Source of the DNA: Chalciporus piperatus
Taxonomy: Eukaryota > Basidiomycota > Agaricomycetes > Boletales > Boletaceae
Direction: 5' to 3'
Length of the DNA stretch: 37,378 nucleotides
Assembly (NCBI GenBank): GCA_038093975.1
Contig: JBBPTG010000235.1
Coordinates: 1 to 37,378, forward strand
The first letter of the stretch is position 1, and each line of letters opens with the position of its first letter. This document shows, piece by piece, positions 8,817 to 16,835 of the stretch. The notes below the pieces were generated by a model. The model made no database searches. It saw only the letters and a list, made by a program, of their open reading frames with translations, and had not been told where the DNA came from. A program made the position numbers and the translations under genes.

Positions 8817-10163
8817 ATGTCAGCAGAGTTCGACGATCAGGAAACACAAGCTCAAGGTTACCGATCTCCCCCACGACATTTCCCATCTTCATCCGAAAGC
8901 TCTCATCCCCCTAGTACTCCCCGTCCCGAAACTCCGATGGCAGATCCCGTTGATCCTATCGCTGCCCTCACCGCCGCTCTGAAGGCGCTCATTTCAGACA
9001 ATTCGGACTCCGTGTCCAAAAAGGTTGCTGACCCTGGGAAATGGGACGGTGACCGCACCAAGTTCCGTTTATGGTGGGCGCAGGTTAAGGCCTGGCAGTC
9101 TGTCCATACCTGGAAAAACAACAAGGTTCAATGTCTTGCCGTACTCTCACGGTTAGAAGGAAAAGCGGCTGGATACGCGCAAATGATGATCGAGACCTGG
9201 TCTCGACTTGAACTTCTGCCACCGCCTCCCCCTGCAGAAGAAGATCCCTTGGCGCCAGAACCAGATCGCACACCAATGGGACTAAGAGCATGGCCAGATT
9301 GGATTGTGTTTTCAAAGATGCTCAAGGACTATTTTCAGATTGATGTTCTCGCTCATGAGAGTCTCAGGAAATTGGAAGCATTGAAGCAGGCTGGGAAACC
9401 TGTGGATATCTTCATCCAGGAGTTCGAGTTGTTGAAGGCGGAGTCGGAGATAGCAGATGCTCATGCCAAAGAGCTTCTGAAAAAGGCAATAGACTACAAA
9501 GTTTATTATCAGGCGCAAATCAACACTACTGTTGATGAGCAAAGCTACAACGACACGATCGATACCTACTGAAAGATAGGTCGTACCTTCGAGCGTATCA
9601 TTGTAGAACGTGGTGCACCAGTTCGTCAGGCACCCGCTCCTGCCCCTAGGCCTTCTTCTTCGTATCCGTATCTTCCACCACGATACCCGATTGCATCTCG
9701 CCCACTCCCGCGTCCTCCTGCTCCGTATGCGGCCCCACGTTTCACTCCCACAGGCACACAGCCTGGTCGTGGAGCCCCGATGGATCTGTCGGCACAGCAA
9801 ATGCCAAGATCCCCCGTTCGGGGAAACTGTTTCAATTGCGACCAGCCTGGTCATTTCGCAAACGTGTGCCCAAAGCCCTACAGGCCACGTCAGAGACAAG
9901 TTGTTATGTGGGATCCCTATTCGCAACAATACGTTGAGACTTCCCTGCCGTTTGACAACCGGCAGATGCCCTTCGCAGGTACCATCCCTGCACCCTACCC
10001 TCCTACTCCTTCCCCCTACCCCGCTGGCCCGTCCACCAGCACAAGTTACATGTCGCATCAAGCGGCATATACCAACCAAGAAGCGGAAGCGTACTGGCGC
10101 GACCGCATTGAGTCAGAAGCTAAGGCACAGGCAGCCGAAGCTTTAAAAGGAAGCAGCCGATGA
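8817..10163 (+). pseudogene. gypsy-2 gag with one in-frame TGA
   Basis: The frame runs from ATG 8817 to the TGA at 10161-10163 and is interrupted only by TGA at 9570-9572 (context DTY-stop-KIGRTFE, where Trp is likely original). A Ser/Pro-rich N-terminus is followed by a capsid domain with DPGKWDGDRTKFRLWW and KMLKDYFQIDVLAHESLRKL, then a Pro-rich linker. The zinc knuckle CFNCDQPGHFANVC (C-x2-C-x4-H-x4-C) is at about codons 338-351, and a tail follows. Gag forms the virus-like particle. The last codons overlap the pol ATG as ATGA. Confidence 0.85.
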
Positions 10164-12337
10164 GAGAGATGGGTTCTCAAAGGCATGGACTTAGTTTACC
10201 CAATGGTTGTATTAGTACTACTCCTTGTGTTCCGTTTAAATATAACTTTTCTTCTTCTTCTGAAAGGGCGTCCCCTAGTGGCGTGGCGACAGAAGTAAAA
10301 CAATTCGTGCTTAATTCCCTTAAGGTAAATTATTCGAAAAAAGAAATCCCATCAAAAATACATGTAAGGAATCAGAGTCGGAAAAACGAGCTGGATCTCG
10401 CCATTACCATTATGTACGATAAAGGGGAGCAATGGAAGAAAATGGAGTTTGCCGCTCTGTTGGATTCCGGCGCAACCGAAACTTTTATAGATAAATCGTT
10501 CTGTGAGCGACATGGTTTGACACTGGAAGAACTTCCTTTTCCTATTCCAGTGTACAACGCCGACGGCTCAGAGGGAGCGATAGGCGGTGTCACTCACAAG
10601 GTTTCACTTGTTTTGGGACATAATGGACATTTCGAGCATATGGACGCCTTTGTTTCTGTACTTGGCACTCATCACATGATCGTCGGCTATGATTGGCTCG
10701 AGAGGCACAACCCTGAAATCGATTGGGTGGCCAAACGAGTACGATTCACACGCTGTACGGATCAGTGTAAAGTAGTCAACTATCATTTGAATCGTTCATT
10801 TTCTATTCGTCGAGTGTTTGAGGCGGGGCTCACCGAGAATGTCCCGGTAGAACTCCACGAGTACTTAGACGTCTTCTCAGAGCAAGAGAGTGAGCGTATG
10901 CCTACCCGAAAGACGTGGGACCACACAATAGATCTCAAGCCTGATTTCGTTCCCAAAAAGGGTCGGGTGATTCCGATGTCCGAACAGGAACTTGATGACG
11001 TTAAAAAGTTCATCAATAAGGAGTTATCGAAAGGATATCTTCGTCCGTCGAAATCCCCTCAGACATCTCCTGTTTTCTTTATCCCAAAAAAGGACGGTAA
11101 AAAGAGATTAGTTATGGACTATCGTTATGTAAATGAGGGAACTGTCAAGAACGCTTACCCTCTTCCCCTCATTTCTGGACTCATTGACCAGCTCAAAGGA
11201 GCTGATATGTTTACTAAAATGGACCTTCGTTGGGGCTATAATAATGTTAGAATAAAAGAAGGCGACGAATGGAAAGCGGCTTTCGTTACTCCATTCGGCG
11301 CTTACAAACCTGCCGTTATGTACTTTGGACTTACGAACTCTCCCCCCACGTTTCAACAAATGATGAACGATCTATTTAGCGATCTTCATGGGGTTCTTAT
11401 TATTTATATCGATGATCTTATGATCTTTACGTTCGGAAAATCTAGCGCACAGCACTTAGAAATAGTTAAAACCGTATTGCAACGTCTCAGAGAGAACGAT
11501 CTTTATGTAAAACCAGAAAAGTGCAGTTTCGCTGTAGAATCCGTAGATTTTTTGGGAATGGTTATCTCCCAAAAGGGCGTAGAGATGGACAATTCGAAGG
11601 TGCAGGCTATTCTGGACTGGCCGGCGCCAACTCGGTTGAAGGGTGTTCAGTCCTTTTTAGGATTGGCTAACTTCTACCGACGCTTCATTCAGGGCTTCGC
11701 TGACATTGCTCGTCCCTTGAATGACCTCACCAAAAAGGACACACCATACCGGTGGGGACCGGAGCAACAGCAAGCTTTTGACAAGCTGAAGCAGCAATTC
11801 ACGACCGCTCCGCTTTTAGCTTACCCTGACCGCTCTAAAGAAGTCAGAGTAGAAACGGACGCTAGTGACATTGCAACGGGAGCTGTGCTCTCGGTTAAAT
11901 GTGATGATGGCCTCTGGAGGCCTTGTGCCTTCATTTCCCATTCCTTTAGTTCTGCCGAGAAGAACTACCCGGTTTATGACAAGGAGCTTCTAGCTGTCAT
12001 TCGGGCTTTGCAGGAATGGAGACATTATCTAATGGGTCGAGAACATTTCGAGATTTGGACTGATCACAAGAATCTCGAATATTGGAAATCTCCCCAAACT
12101 CTAAGCCCACGACAAGCACGTTGGAATGTGTTGCTCTCAGAGCATAATTACTCGATTATTTATAAACCGGGTGCTACAAATGGAAGGGCTGATGCTTTAT
12201 CTCGTCGAGAAGATCACGGAGAAGCCGACCCCGACCATAACAAAATATTACTGTACTTCCTGCTTCTGTTTTTATTAATACAGTTACTCTTTCTTCACCA
12301 ATTTATGACGAAATACAAAACGAATCAGAAAAAATAA
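10160..12337 (+). CDS. gypsy-2 pol: protease, reverse transcriptase, RNase H
   Basis: Starts at ATG 10160, overlapping the gag stop (ATGA), which suggests termination-reinitiation. Retropepsin LLDSGATETFID has its catalytic Asp at residue 102, in a normal context with downstream IVGYDWL. RT has KMDLRWGYNNVRI, MYFGLTNSPPTFQ and YIDD at 416-419. RNase H has ETDASDIATGAVL, YDKELLAVIRAL, WTDHKNL and NGRADALSRR. After DPDHN the frame leaves the integrase frame at about 12239 and runs out as HNKILLYFLL..stop. The integrase is open one frame away, so a single-base loss is likely. Protease, RT and RNase H active-site residues all look intact. Confidence 0.9.
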   Translation: MREMGSQRHGLSLPNGCISTTPCVPFKYNFSSSSERASPSGVATEVKQFVLNSLKVNYSKKEIPSKIHVRNQSRKNELDLAITIMYDKGEQWKKMEFAALLDSGATETFIDKSFCERHGLTLEELPFPIPVYNADGSEGAIGGVTHKVSLVLGHNGHFEHMDAFVSVLGTHHMIVGYDWLERHNPEIDWVAKRVRFTRCTDQCKVVNYHLNRSFSIRRVFEAGLTENVPVELHEYLDVFSEQESERMPTRKTWDHTIDLKPDFVPKKGRVIPMSEQELDDVKKFINKELSKGYLRPSKSPQTSPVFFIPKKDGKKRLVMDYRYVNEGTVKNAYPLPLISGLIDQLKGADMFTKMDLRWGYNNVRIKEGDEWKAAFVTPFGAYKPAVMYFGLTNSPPTFQQMMNDLFSDLHGVLIIYIDDLMIFTFGKSSAQHLEIVKTVLQRLRENDLYVKPEKCSFAVESVDFLGMVISQKGVEMDNSKVQAILDWPAPTRLKGVQSFLGLANFYRRFIQGFADIARPLNDLTKKDTPYRWGPEQQQAFDKLKQQFTTAPLLAYPDRSKEVRVETDASDIATGAVLSVKCDDGLWRPCAFISHSFSSAEKNYPVYDKELLAVIRALQEWRHYLMGREHFEIWTDHKNLEYWKSPQTLSPRQARWNVLLSEHNYSIIYKPGATNGRADALSRREDHGEADPDHNKILLYFLLLFLLIQLLFLHQFMTKYKTNQKK

Positions 12338-13797
12338 AAAATGATACGATAGATGGTTTCGCGTTTGACGAGGGGTCTATAGTATTTAAAAATGACAAAA
12401 ACAAAGTTTTCGTTCCTTTATCCTTACGTACTAAATTACTTACAATCCTTCATGATTCCCCTATTGGTGGCCATGGTGGTCAAGGACGTACCTTACATTT
12501 GGTTACTCGTTATTTCTCGTGGGCTGGTGTCACAAAGGACGTTAAAACATACGTAGAACATTGTCAGACGTGCGCCCTCACGAAGGGAAAGTCAACGGCA
12601 CAAGCTGGCAAATTAATTCCCCTTCCGGTTCCAAAAGAACCTTGGAAGGATATATCTATAGATTTTACCACGGGTTTTCCCAAATCACGTGGCTTTGACT
12701 CCATTTGCGTTATTGTAGATCGCTTCTCTAAAGAAGTTGAGTTTATTGCTTGTAAAAAGACAATTTCTTCAAAAGAACTAGCTATTCTATTTAGAGACAA
12801 TGTTTGGTGTAGACATGGACTTCCCTCTTCAATTGTTTCAGATCGAGGACCGCAATTCGCATCGGAGTTTACTTCGCAGCTTTGCACCCTTCTAGGAATA
12901 GAACAGAAGTTGTCAACTGCTTATCACCCCCAAACCGATCGCCAAACGGAGCGAATGAATCGAGAACTCCAGCAGTATCTCCGCGCTTACGTGGCTAAAC
13001 GTCAAACGGAATGGGCTGATTGGTTGAAGATAGCGCAGTTCCATCACAATTCCTCCCTATCCACTGCTACCGGAACCATCCCCTTCGCTATAACAAAAAA
13101 CTACTTCCCACGCATGGGATTCGAAGGCGATTCATCTCCGGCTGGTACATTCTTAGAGAAATGTGGAAAGGCACACAAAGAAGTAGAGCAGGCGTTAGAA
13201 GAAACTCAGAACCGGATGAAAGAGCAAGCGGACAAGCATCGGTCCGAAGCTCCAGATTATCAAACCGGAGATTTTGTTATGTTATCCACGGACAACCTCA
13301 AATTACCTTATCCCTCCAAAAAGATGACGCAAAACTGGATCGGACCTTATCAAATCACGAAGGTCCTTCCCAATGCAGTCACACTAGACTTGCCCAATTC
13401 TATGCATATCCATCCCACGGTTAATGTCAAACGGGTCAAACCGGCTAAAGAACCATTGGAAGGGCAACCGGTCCGTCTTCCGGATCCGGTAATAGTCAAT
13501 CAAGAAGGAGAAGAAGAGTATGAGGTGGATTACGTAGTGAAGTCTCAGGTTAAACAAGGACAATTAGAGTACCTGGTTCATTGGAAAGGCTGGGACATAT
13601 CGGACCGTACATGGGAAAAGGCAGCGCATTTGTCAAATGCACCTGAAGCTGTCAAAGCTTTTCACAAAAAGCACCCGTCCGCCCCACGCCGTATTAACAT
13701 GACCATGGGAAATTTCTCTGCCTTGTTTCAGAAATACGAAAATCTGACAGAGGTTCCTGTGCGGAAATTGCCGAATCGCCTGGAATGCGATTCCTAG
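12239..13797 (+). CDS. gypsy-2 integrase with chromodomain (frameshifted from pol)
   Basis: Open frame continuing pol after a -1 shift near 12240 (reads QNITVLPASVF..). HHCC zinc module: LHDSPIGGHGG and HCQTC. Core: Asp in SIDFTTGFP, Asp in SDRGPQFASEF, and Glu in TERMNRELQQYL, so D,D(35)E is complete. A GPY-like region (MTQNWIGPYQITKVL) follows, then a chromodomain at about 13505-13670 (YEVDYVVKS..LEYLVHWKGWDISDRTWEKAAHL). Chromodomain integrases of Tf1/chromovirus elements bind histone marks and bias insertion. No slippery heptamer is apparent at the shift, so it is read as a lesion, not programmed. Confidence 0.88.
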
Positions 13798-13808
13798 AGA
13801 GGGGATAG
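13793..13808 (+). promoter_or_regulatory. gypsy-2 polypurine tract
   Basis: AGAGAGGGGATAG sits directly before the 3' LTR start (TGTTATAG at 13809), in the standard place for plus-strand priming. It overlaps the integrase stop region. Confidence 0.7.
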
Positions 13809-14262
13809 TGTTATAGTATTTAAAAACTTTTCAAACTTTTGCCTACAACGGTATTCGAACTCTGGACTTTGTCTACAACTTAGGGGTCAAGCCGGATTCA
13901 TCTTAATCCGCTCCGGTAGTCCCTGTAGCATTACATAAACTATTACATAATCAGGTCACGTGACAAAGGTCCAGACTTAGATGTGTCAGCAATGATGTCA
14001 TGGCCTAGACCCTAATCCGTGCCTGGTACCTTTTCTTATCATCTTACCATTTACCTTATCTATCTTTCCCTTTGTGTTTTCCTTATTCGGCTGTTGGTCT
14101 GTGCGCACTTCTCAATAGTATATAAGTAGCCCTGTACTTATCACAGACCCCAGTCTAATCCATTTGTTGCTTCACCGCAATTAAGCTTTAGTACTCAGCA
14201 TATTCCTTCGCAAGGCTTAGTGTTGCCTTAAGTCCCCGCTGTGTTGTGACTCAGTCATAACA
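13809..14262 (+). repeat. gypsy-2 3' LTR
   Basis: Starts TGTTATAG and ends CAGTCATAACA, with TATATAAG at about 14119 and AGTCTAATCCA at 14152. It aligns throughout with the 5' LTR with scattered substitutions. The next bases (CCGGCAACC) read into Plavaka copy A. Confidence 0.92.
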
Positions 14263-14843
14263 CCGGCAACCACGTCAACAAGCTATTCCGCATATTTAAT
14301 CAAGCACAATGATCGCCTTCCATTCGGTAATGCTGATGAAATGTACGAACTCATCGACAGGATGAAAGTAGGAGATGTCAAGTGGGAGAACTTCGGTATA
14401 CGATACACGGGCGAACGCAACGGAGATGATGAAGCCCCGTGGATAGATGATACTTATGACGTCTGGATGCGGGACCCAGAGACTTGTGTCAAGGAGATCC
14501 TTGGAAACCCGGAGTTCGCAACAAGAACTGATGTCTGTCCTTATCGTGAATTCGAGACGGCAACAAACTCGCGGCACTTGCAAGATTTCATGTCCAGTGA
14601 TTGGGCATGGAAAGAGGCAGTGAGTCTGTCAAGGTTCTTCTCGGACTACTCGCTCAGATTGTTACAGGATATTATTGCTCGAGATCCCGAGACGCATGGT
14701 TCTGTCTTGGTACCCCTCGTCCTTGGCTCAGACAAAACCACAGTTTCGGTGGCCACGGGACAACACGACTACTACCCACTTTACTTATCTGTCGGAAACC
14801 TTCATAACACAGCACGTCGAGCGCATAAGAATGGTGTCATGTT
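14263..14843 (+). pseudogene. Plavaka-type transposase copy A, N-terminal/catalytic part
   Basis: The frame reads HNDRLPFGNADEMYELIDRM, YDVWMRDPETCVKEILGNP, PYREFETATNSRHLQDFMS, SDWAWKEA, then a 48-bp intron (14620-14667, GTGAGT..TTACAG), then DIIARDPETHGSVLVPLVLG, SDKTTVSVATGQHDYYPLYL, SVGNLHNTARRAHKNG. These are signature blocks of the basidiomycete Plavaka (CACTA-superfamily) transposases. The 5' part is missing at the gypsy-2 LTR. Coding stops at 14843, where E1 is inserted; the frame resumes at 16841 with IGFLAMPK. Confidence 0.85.
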
Positions 14844-15059
14844 CATCAGGAAAATCCTCCCCTAGATAATTGTATAGAATCGTGGAAAATTACTGAAAAA
14901 CCGTGTTTTTTTCGAAAATATCATGTAATTTCTCATATTATCAGGAAATTTTGTGTCAGTTACAAGTGGCTGACCACCCTTGAGAGTATCTTATCAAATA
15001 TTTCATGATATTTCATATAATTCATGATAATTATACTCAACTTTTCTGAAGGTATAAGT

Positions 15060-15550
15060 AGTCCAAAGGGTGGAAAACTGAGTGTAGCAAAAGTGTAGTA
15101 AGTGTAGTGAAAAGTGTAGCAAAGTGTAGCAAAAAAGCGTACTAAAAGTGTAGTGAATGTGTAGTCAATAGCGTGGGAAAGTCTATTAGGTTAGAGTGTA
15201 GCTAAAGTGTACCAAAAAGCGTAGTAAATGTGTAGTTACAAGTGTGGGAAGAGTGTAGCTAAACTGTAGTAAAACTGTAGTCAAATGTGTAGGAAAGTGT
15301 AGCTAGATGGAGTGTAGCTAAACTGTAGCAAAAAAGCGTACTAAATCAGTAATCAAAAGTGTACCAAAGTATATTAGGATTGAGTGTAGGAAAAGTGTAC
15401 AAAAAAGCGTACTAAGGGTAGTCAAGAGTGTAGCAAAGTAACTAGGTTTGACTGGAGCTAAGTGTACAAAAAAGCGTACCAAAAGTGTAGTTAAAAGTGT
15501 GAAAGTGTTGTGATTGAGTGTACAAAAAAGCGTAGATAAGTGTAGCTTAA
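15060..15550 (+). repeat. GTGTAG/GCGTAC minisatellite in E1
   Basis: Degenerate repeats of AGTGTAGCAAA, AAAAAAGCGTACTAAA and GTGTGGGAAAGTGTAGCTA make higher-order units of about 70-90 bp. The same array, inverted, lies at 27760-28470 inside E2. No coding potential. Confidence 0.9.
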
Positions 15551-15596
15551 TTTCCCTAATGGTTGGACTTGTCAAAAATCCGCACGGGAAGGTCAC

Positions 15597-16320
15597 GTGA
15601 CCGTGTTGAACTTGCCGCGTCAGCATTTTCGAGTCCTCACCACTACAACTACCACTACCCCACAACCCACCTCAACACAGCACGAAAACGCAGCCGGCGA
15701 GGGCTCAACAGCCCCGCCGGCTTCACCAGGTGAGTTCTCGCTCACCACCACCACCACTACTCACCTCAAGCACAGCCGCGCGGGCTCAAAGCTTGCCCCA
15801 CCACCTTCGACCACCCAACTTCTTCGACACGAAAAAACAGCCGGCGAGGGCTCAACAGCCCCGCCGGCTGTCACAGGTGAGTTTCTACTCACCCCACCAC
15901 CACCACTGGCACCTCTCACCTCGAATACAGCCACTCGGGCTGTTTGCCCCACCACCACCACCACCTCCCACTCGAACTCGAACAATACGGCCGGCGTGGG
16001 CTCAACAGCCCCGCCGGCATGACAAGGTTCGTTTTTCCTCAACCCACCACCTCTCACCTCGTATACAGCCATTCAGGCTGTATGCCCCACCATCATATCC
16101 CACCTCAACCTCGACACTCGACATCAAAACACGGCCGGCGAGGGCTCGACAGCCCCGTCGGCCTCACGAGGTAAGTTCCCACTCACCCCCACCACATCCA
16201 CTCACCTCGAACACAGCCGGTCGGTCGTTCGAGCTCGCCGCCACCTCATGCCACCTCCTCACCAACACCTTTTCACGAGCCTCACTGGCTGGCTCGTGCA
16301 TGCCTTGGGACACCTTGTAG
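15597..16320 (+). repeat. tandem hairpin array with mini-intron-like segments (E1)
   Basis: Four copies of a 29-nt hairpin lie at 15693, 15840, 15990 and 16134: GCCGGCG + bulge + GGGCT, loop CAAC or CGAC, AGCCC + CGCCGGC. Each is followed within about 12 nt by AG-GTGAGT, AG-GTTCGT or AG-GTAAGT. Pyrimidine-rich segments then end in CACAG or TACAG. A CACGTGAC site and TTGAACTTGCC precede the first copy. Frames with AGEGSTAPPA and PARAQQPRR repeats are open across it. Whether it is a spliced RNA, a repeat protein or DNA-level structure cannot be decided here. Confidence 0.85.
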
Positions 16321-16470
16321 GTAAGCTCATCTACACCATCTCTGCTTCCTCTCTCATCACAATCAACAGCTGTACCTTCCTCCCTGGGTTTGTCCAGCAC
16401 CACAAGTAAGCTCATTCCCCCACCATCTCTGCTCCCTCTCTCATCATCTCAACAGCTGTACCTTGCTTGA
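16321..16470 (+). repeat. 85-bp direct repeat with GT..AG segments (end of E1 array)
   Basis: GTAAGCTCAT..CACCATCTCTGCT.CCTCTCTCATC..CAACAGCTGTACCTT occurs at 16321 and again at 16406. Each copy has the layout of a 49-50-bp fungal intron (16321-16369, 16406-16455). They continue the series of donor/acceptor-like sites seen in the hairpin array. Confidence 0.75.
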
Positions 16471-16835
16471 TAGCAGTTAGTAGATGTAGTACATGATCTG
16501 TAGTAGATAGTGGTCAATAAATTCATTTTTAATCAGCATGATTATGTGTGATTTAATAGTAGTGAATGGGCCAGTATTATCAGAATATAGTCAGCTAATA
16601 TGAACACTATTATGACATTATATCTGCTAATTACAATGGCTTTCTGAAGATAATTGTATGGAAATATCAAGATTTTTCAGAAAATCCAGAGAATAACAAG
16701 GGGGGGCTACTTATGTTGATAAAATTGGAAGAATTATTAGAAATATGAAGAAATGTCAATAATAGTTGGTATTTGTGAGAATTACTTTGGAAATATCTAC
16801 TATTCTATACAATTATCCAGGGGAGGGTTTTCCTG
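16471..16835. other. AT-rich right flank of E1
   Basis: No gene seen. Contains a subterminal repeat of the TIR core (AGATAATTGTATGGAAAT near 16653) and ends with the right TIR. Confidence 0.6.

Larger units (their letters stand above)
7671..14262 (+). mobile_element. gypsy-2: chromodomain Ty3/gypsy element with both LTRs
   Basis: A 6.6-kb element with LTRs of about 453-454 bp (7671-8123 and 13809-14262) starting TGTTATAG and ending CATAACA, a PBS, gag, pol, integrase with a chromodomain, and a purine tract before the 3' LTR. By eye the LTRs differ at about 20 positions, so the insertion is not recent. The 5-bp flanks differ (GAGAT left, CCGGC right), and the two sides lie in different host sequences (gypsy-3 ORF3 and Plavaka A). 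The copy is therefore probably a recombinant or has lost one original flank. Three disabling changes are visible: a TGA in gag, a frameshift before integrase, and the missing TSD. Confidence 0.93.
14844..16835. mobile_element. E1: non-autonomous TIR element in Plavaka A
   Basis: Left end CATCAGGAAAATCCTCCCCT with TAGATAATTGTATAGAAT after it; the right end is the inverted counterpart (ATTCTATACAATTATCC then AGGGGAGGGTTTTCCTG). This gives imperfect TIRs of about 36 bp. The host sequence ATGTT is present on both sides (14839-14843, 16836-16840). Joining the flanks restores the transposase reading VMLIGFLAMPK, so the insertion boundaries are well supported. If the TIR is taken as CATCAGG on both ends, the duplication is only TT. 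The interior holds a GTGTAG minisatellite and the hairpin/mini-intron array. No transposase gene is present. Confidence 0.85.

Noticed and set aside
12236..12260. Programmed -1 frameshift between RNase H and integrase in gypsy-2
   Set aside because: The sequence CATAACAAAATATT offers no X_XXY_YYZ heptamer in frame, and no downstream stem was evident.
7671..14262. A full target-site duplication for gypsy-2
   Set aside because: The five bases on each side differ (GAGAT, CCGGC), and the flanks belong to different elements.
15060..15550. Telomere-like repeat
   Set aside because: Units are GTGTAG/GCGTAC variants with long mixed periods and not a TTAGGG-type array, and they lie inside a transposon.
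15693..16162. GC-rich hairpins as transcription terminators
   Set aside because: No T-run follows, copies are tandem and followed by splice-donor-like sequence, and intrinsic terminators of this kind are bacterial.
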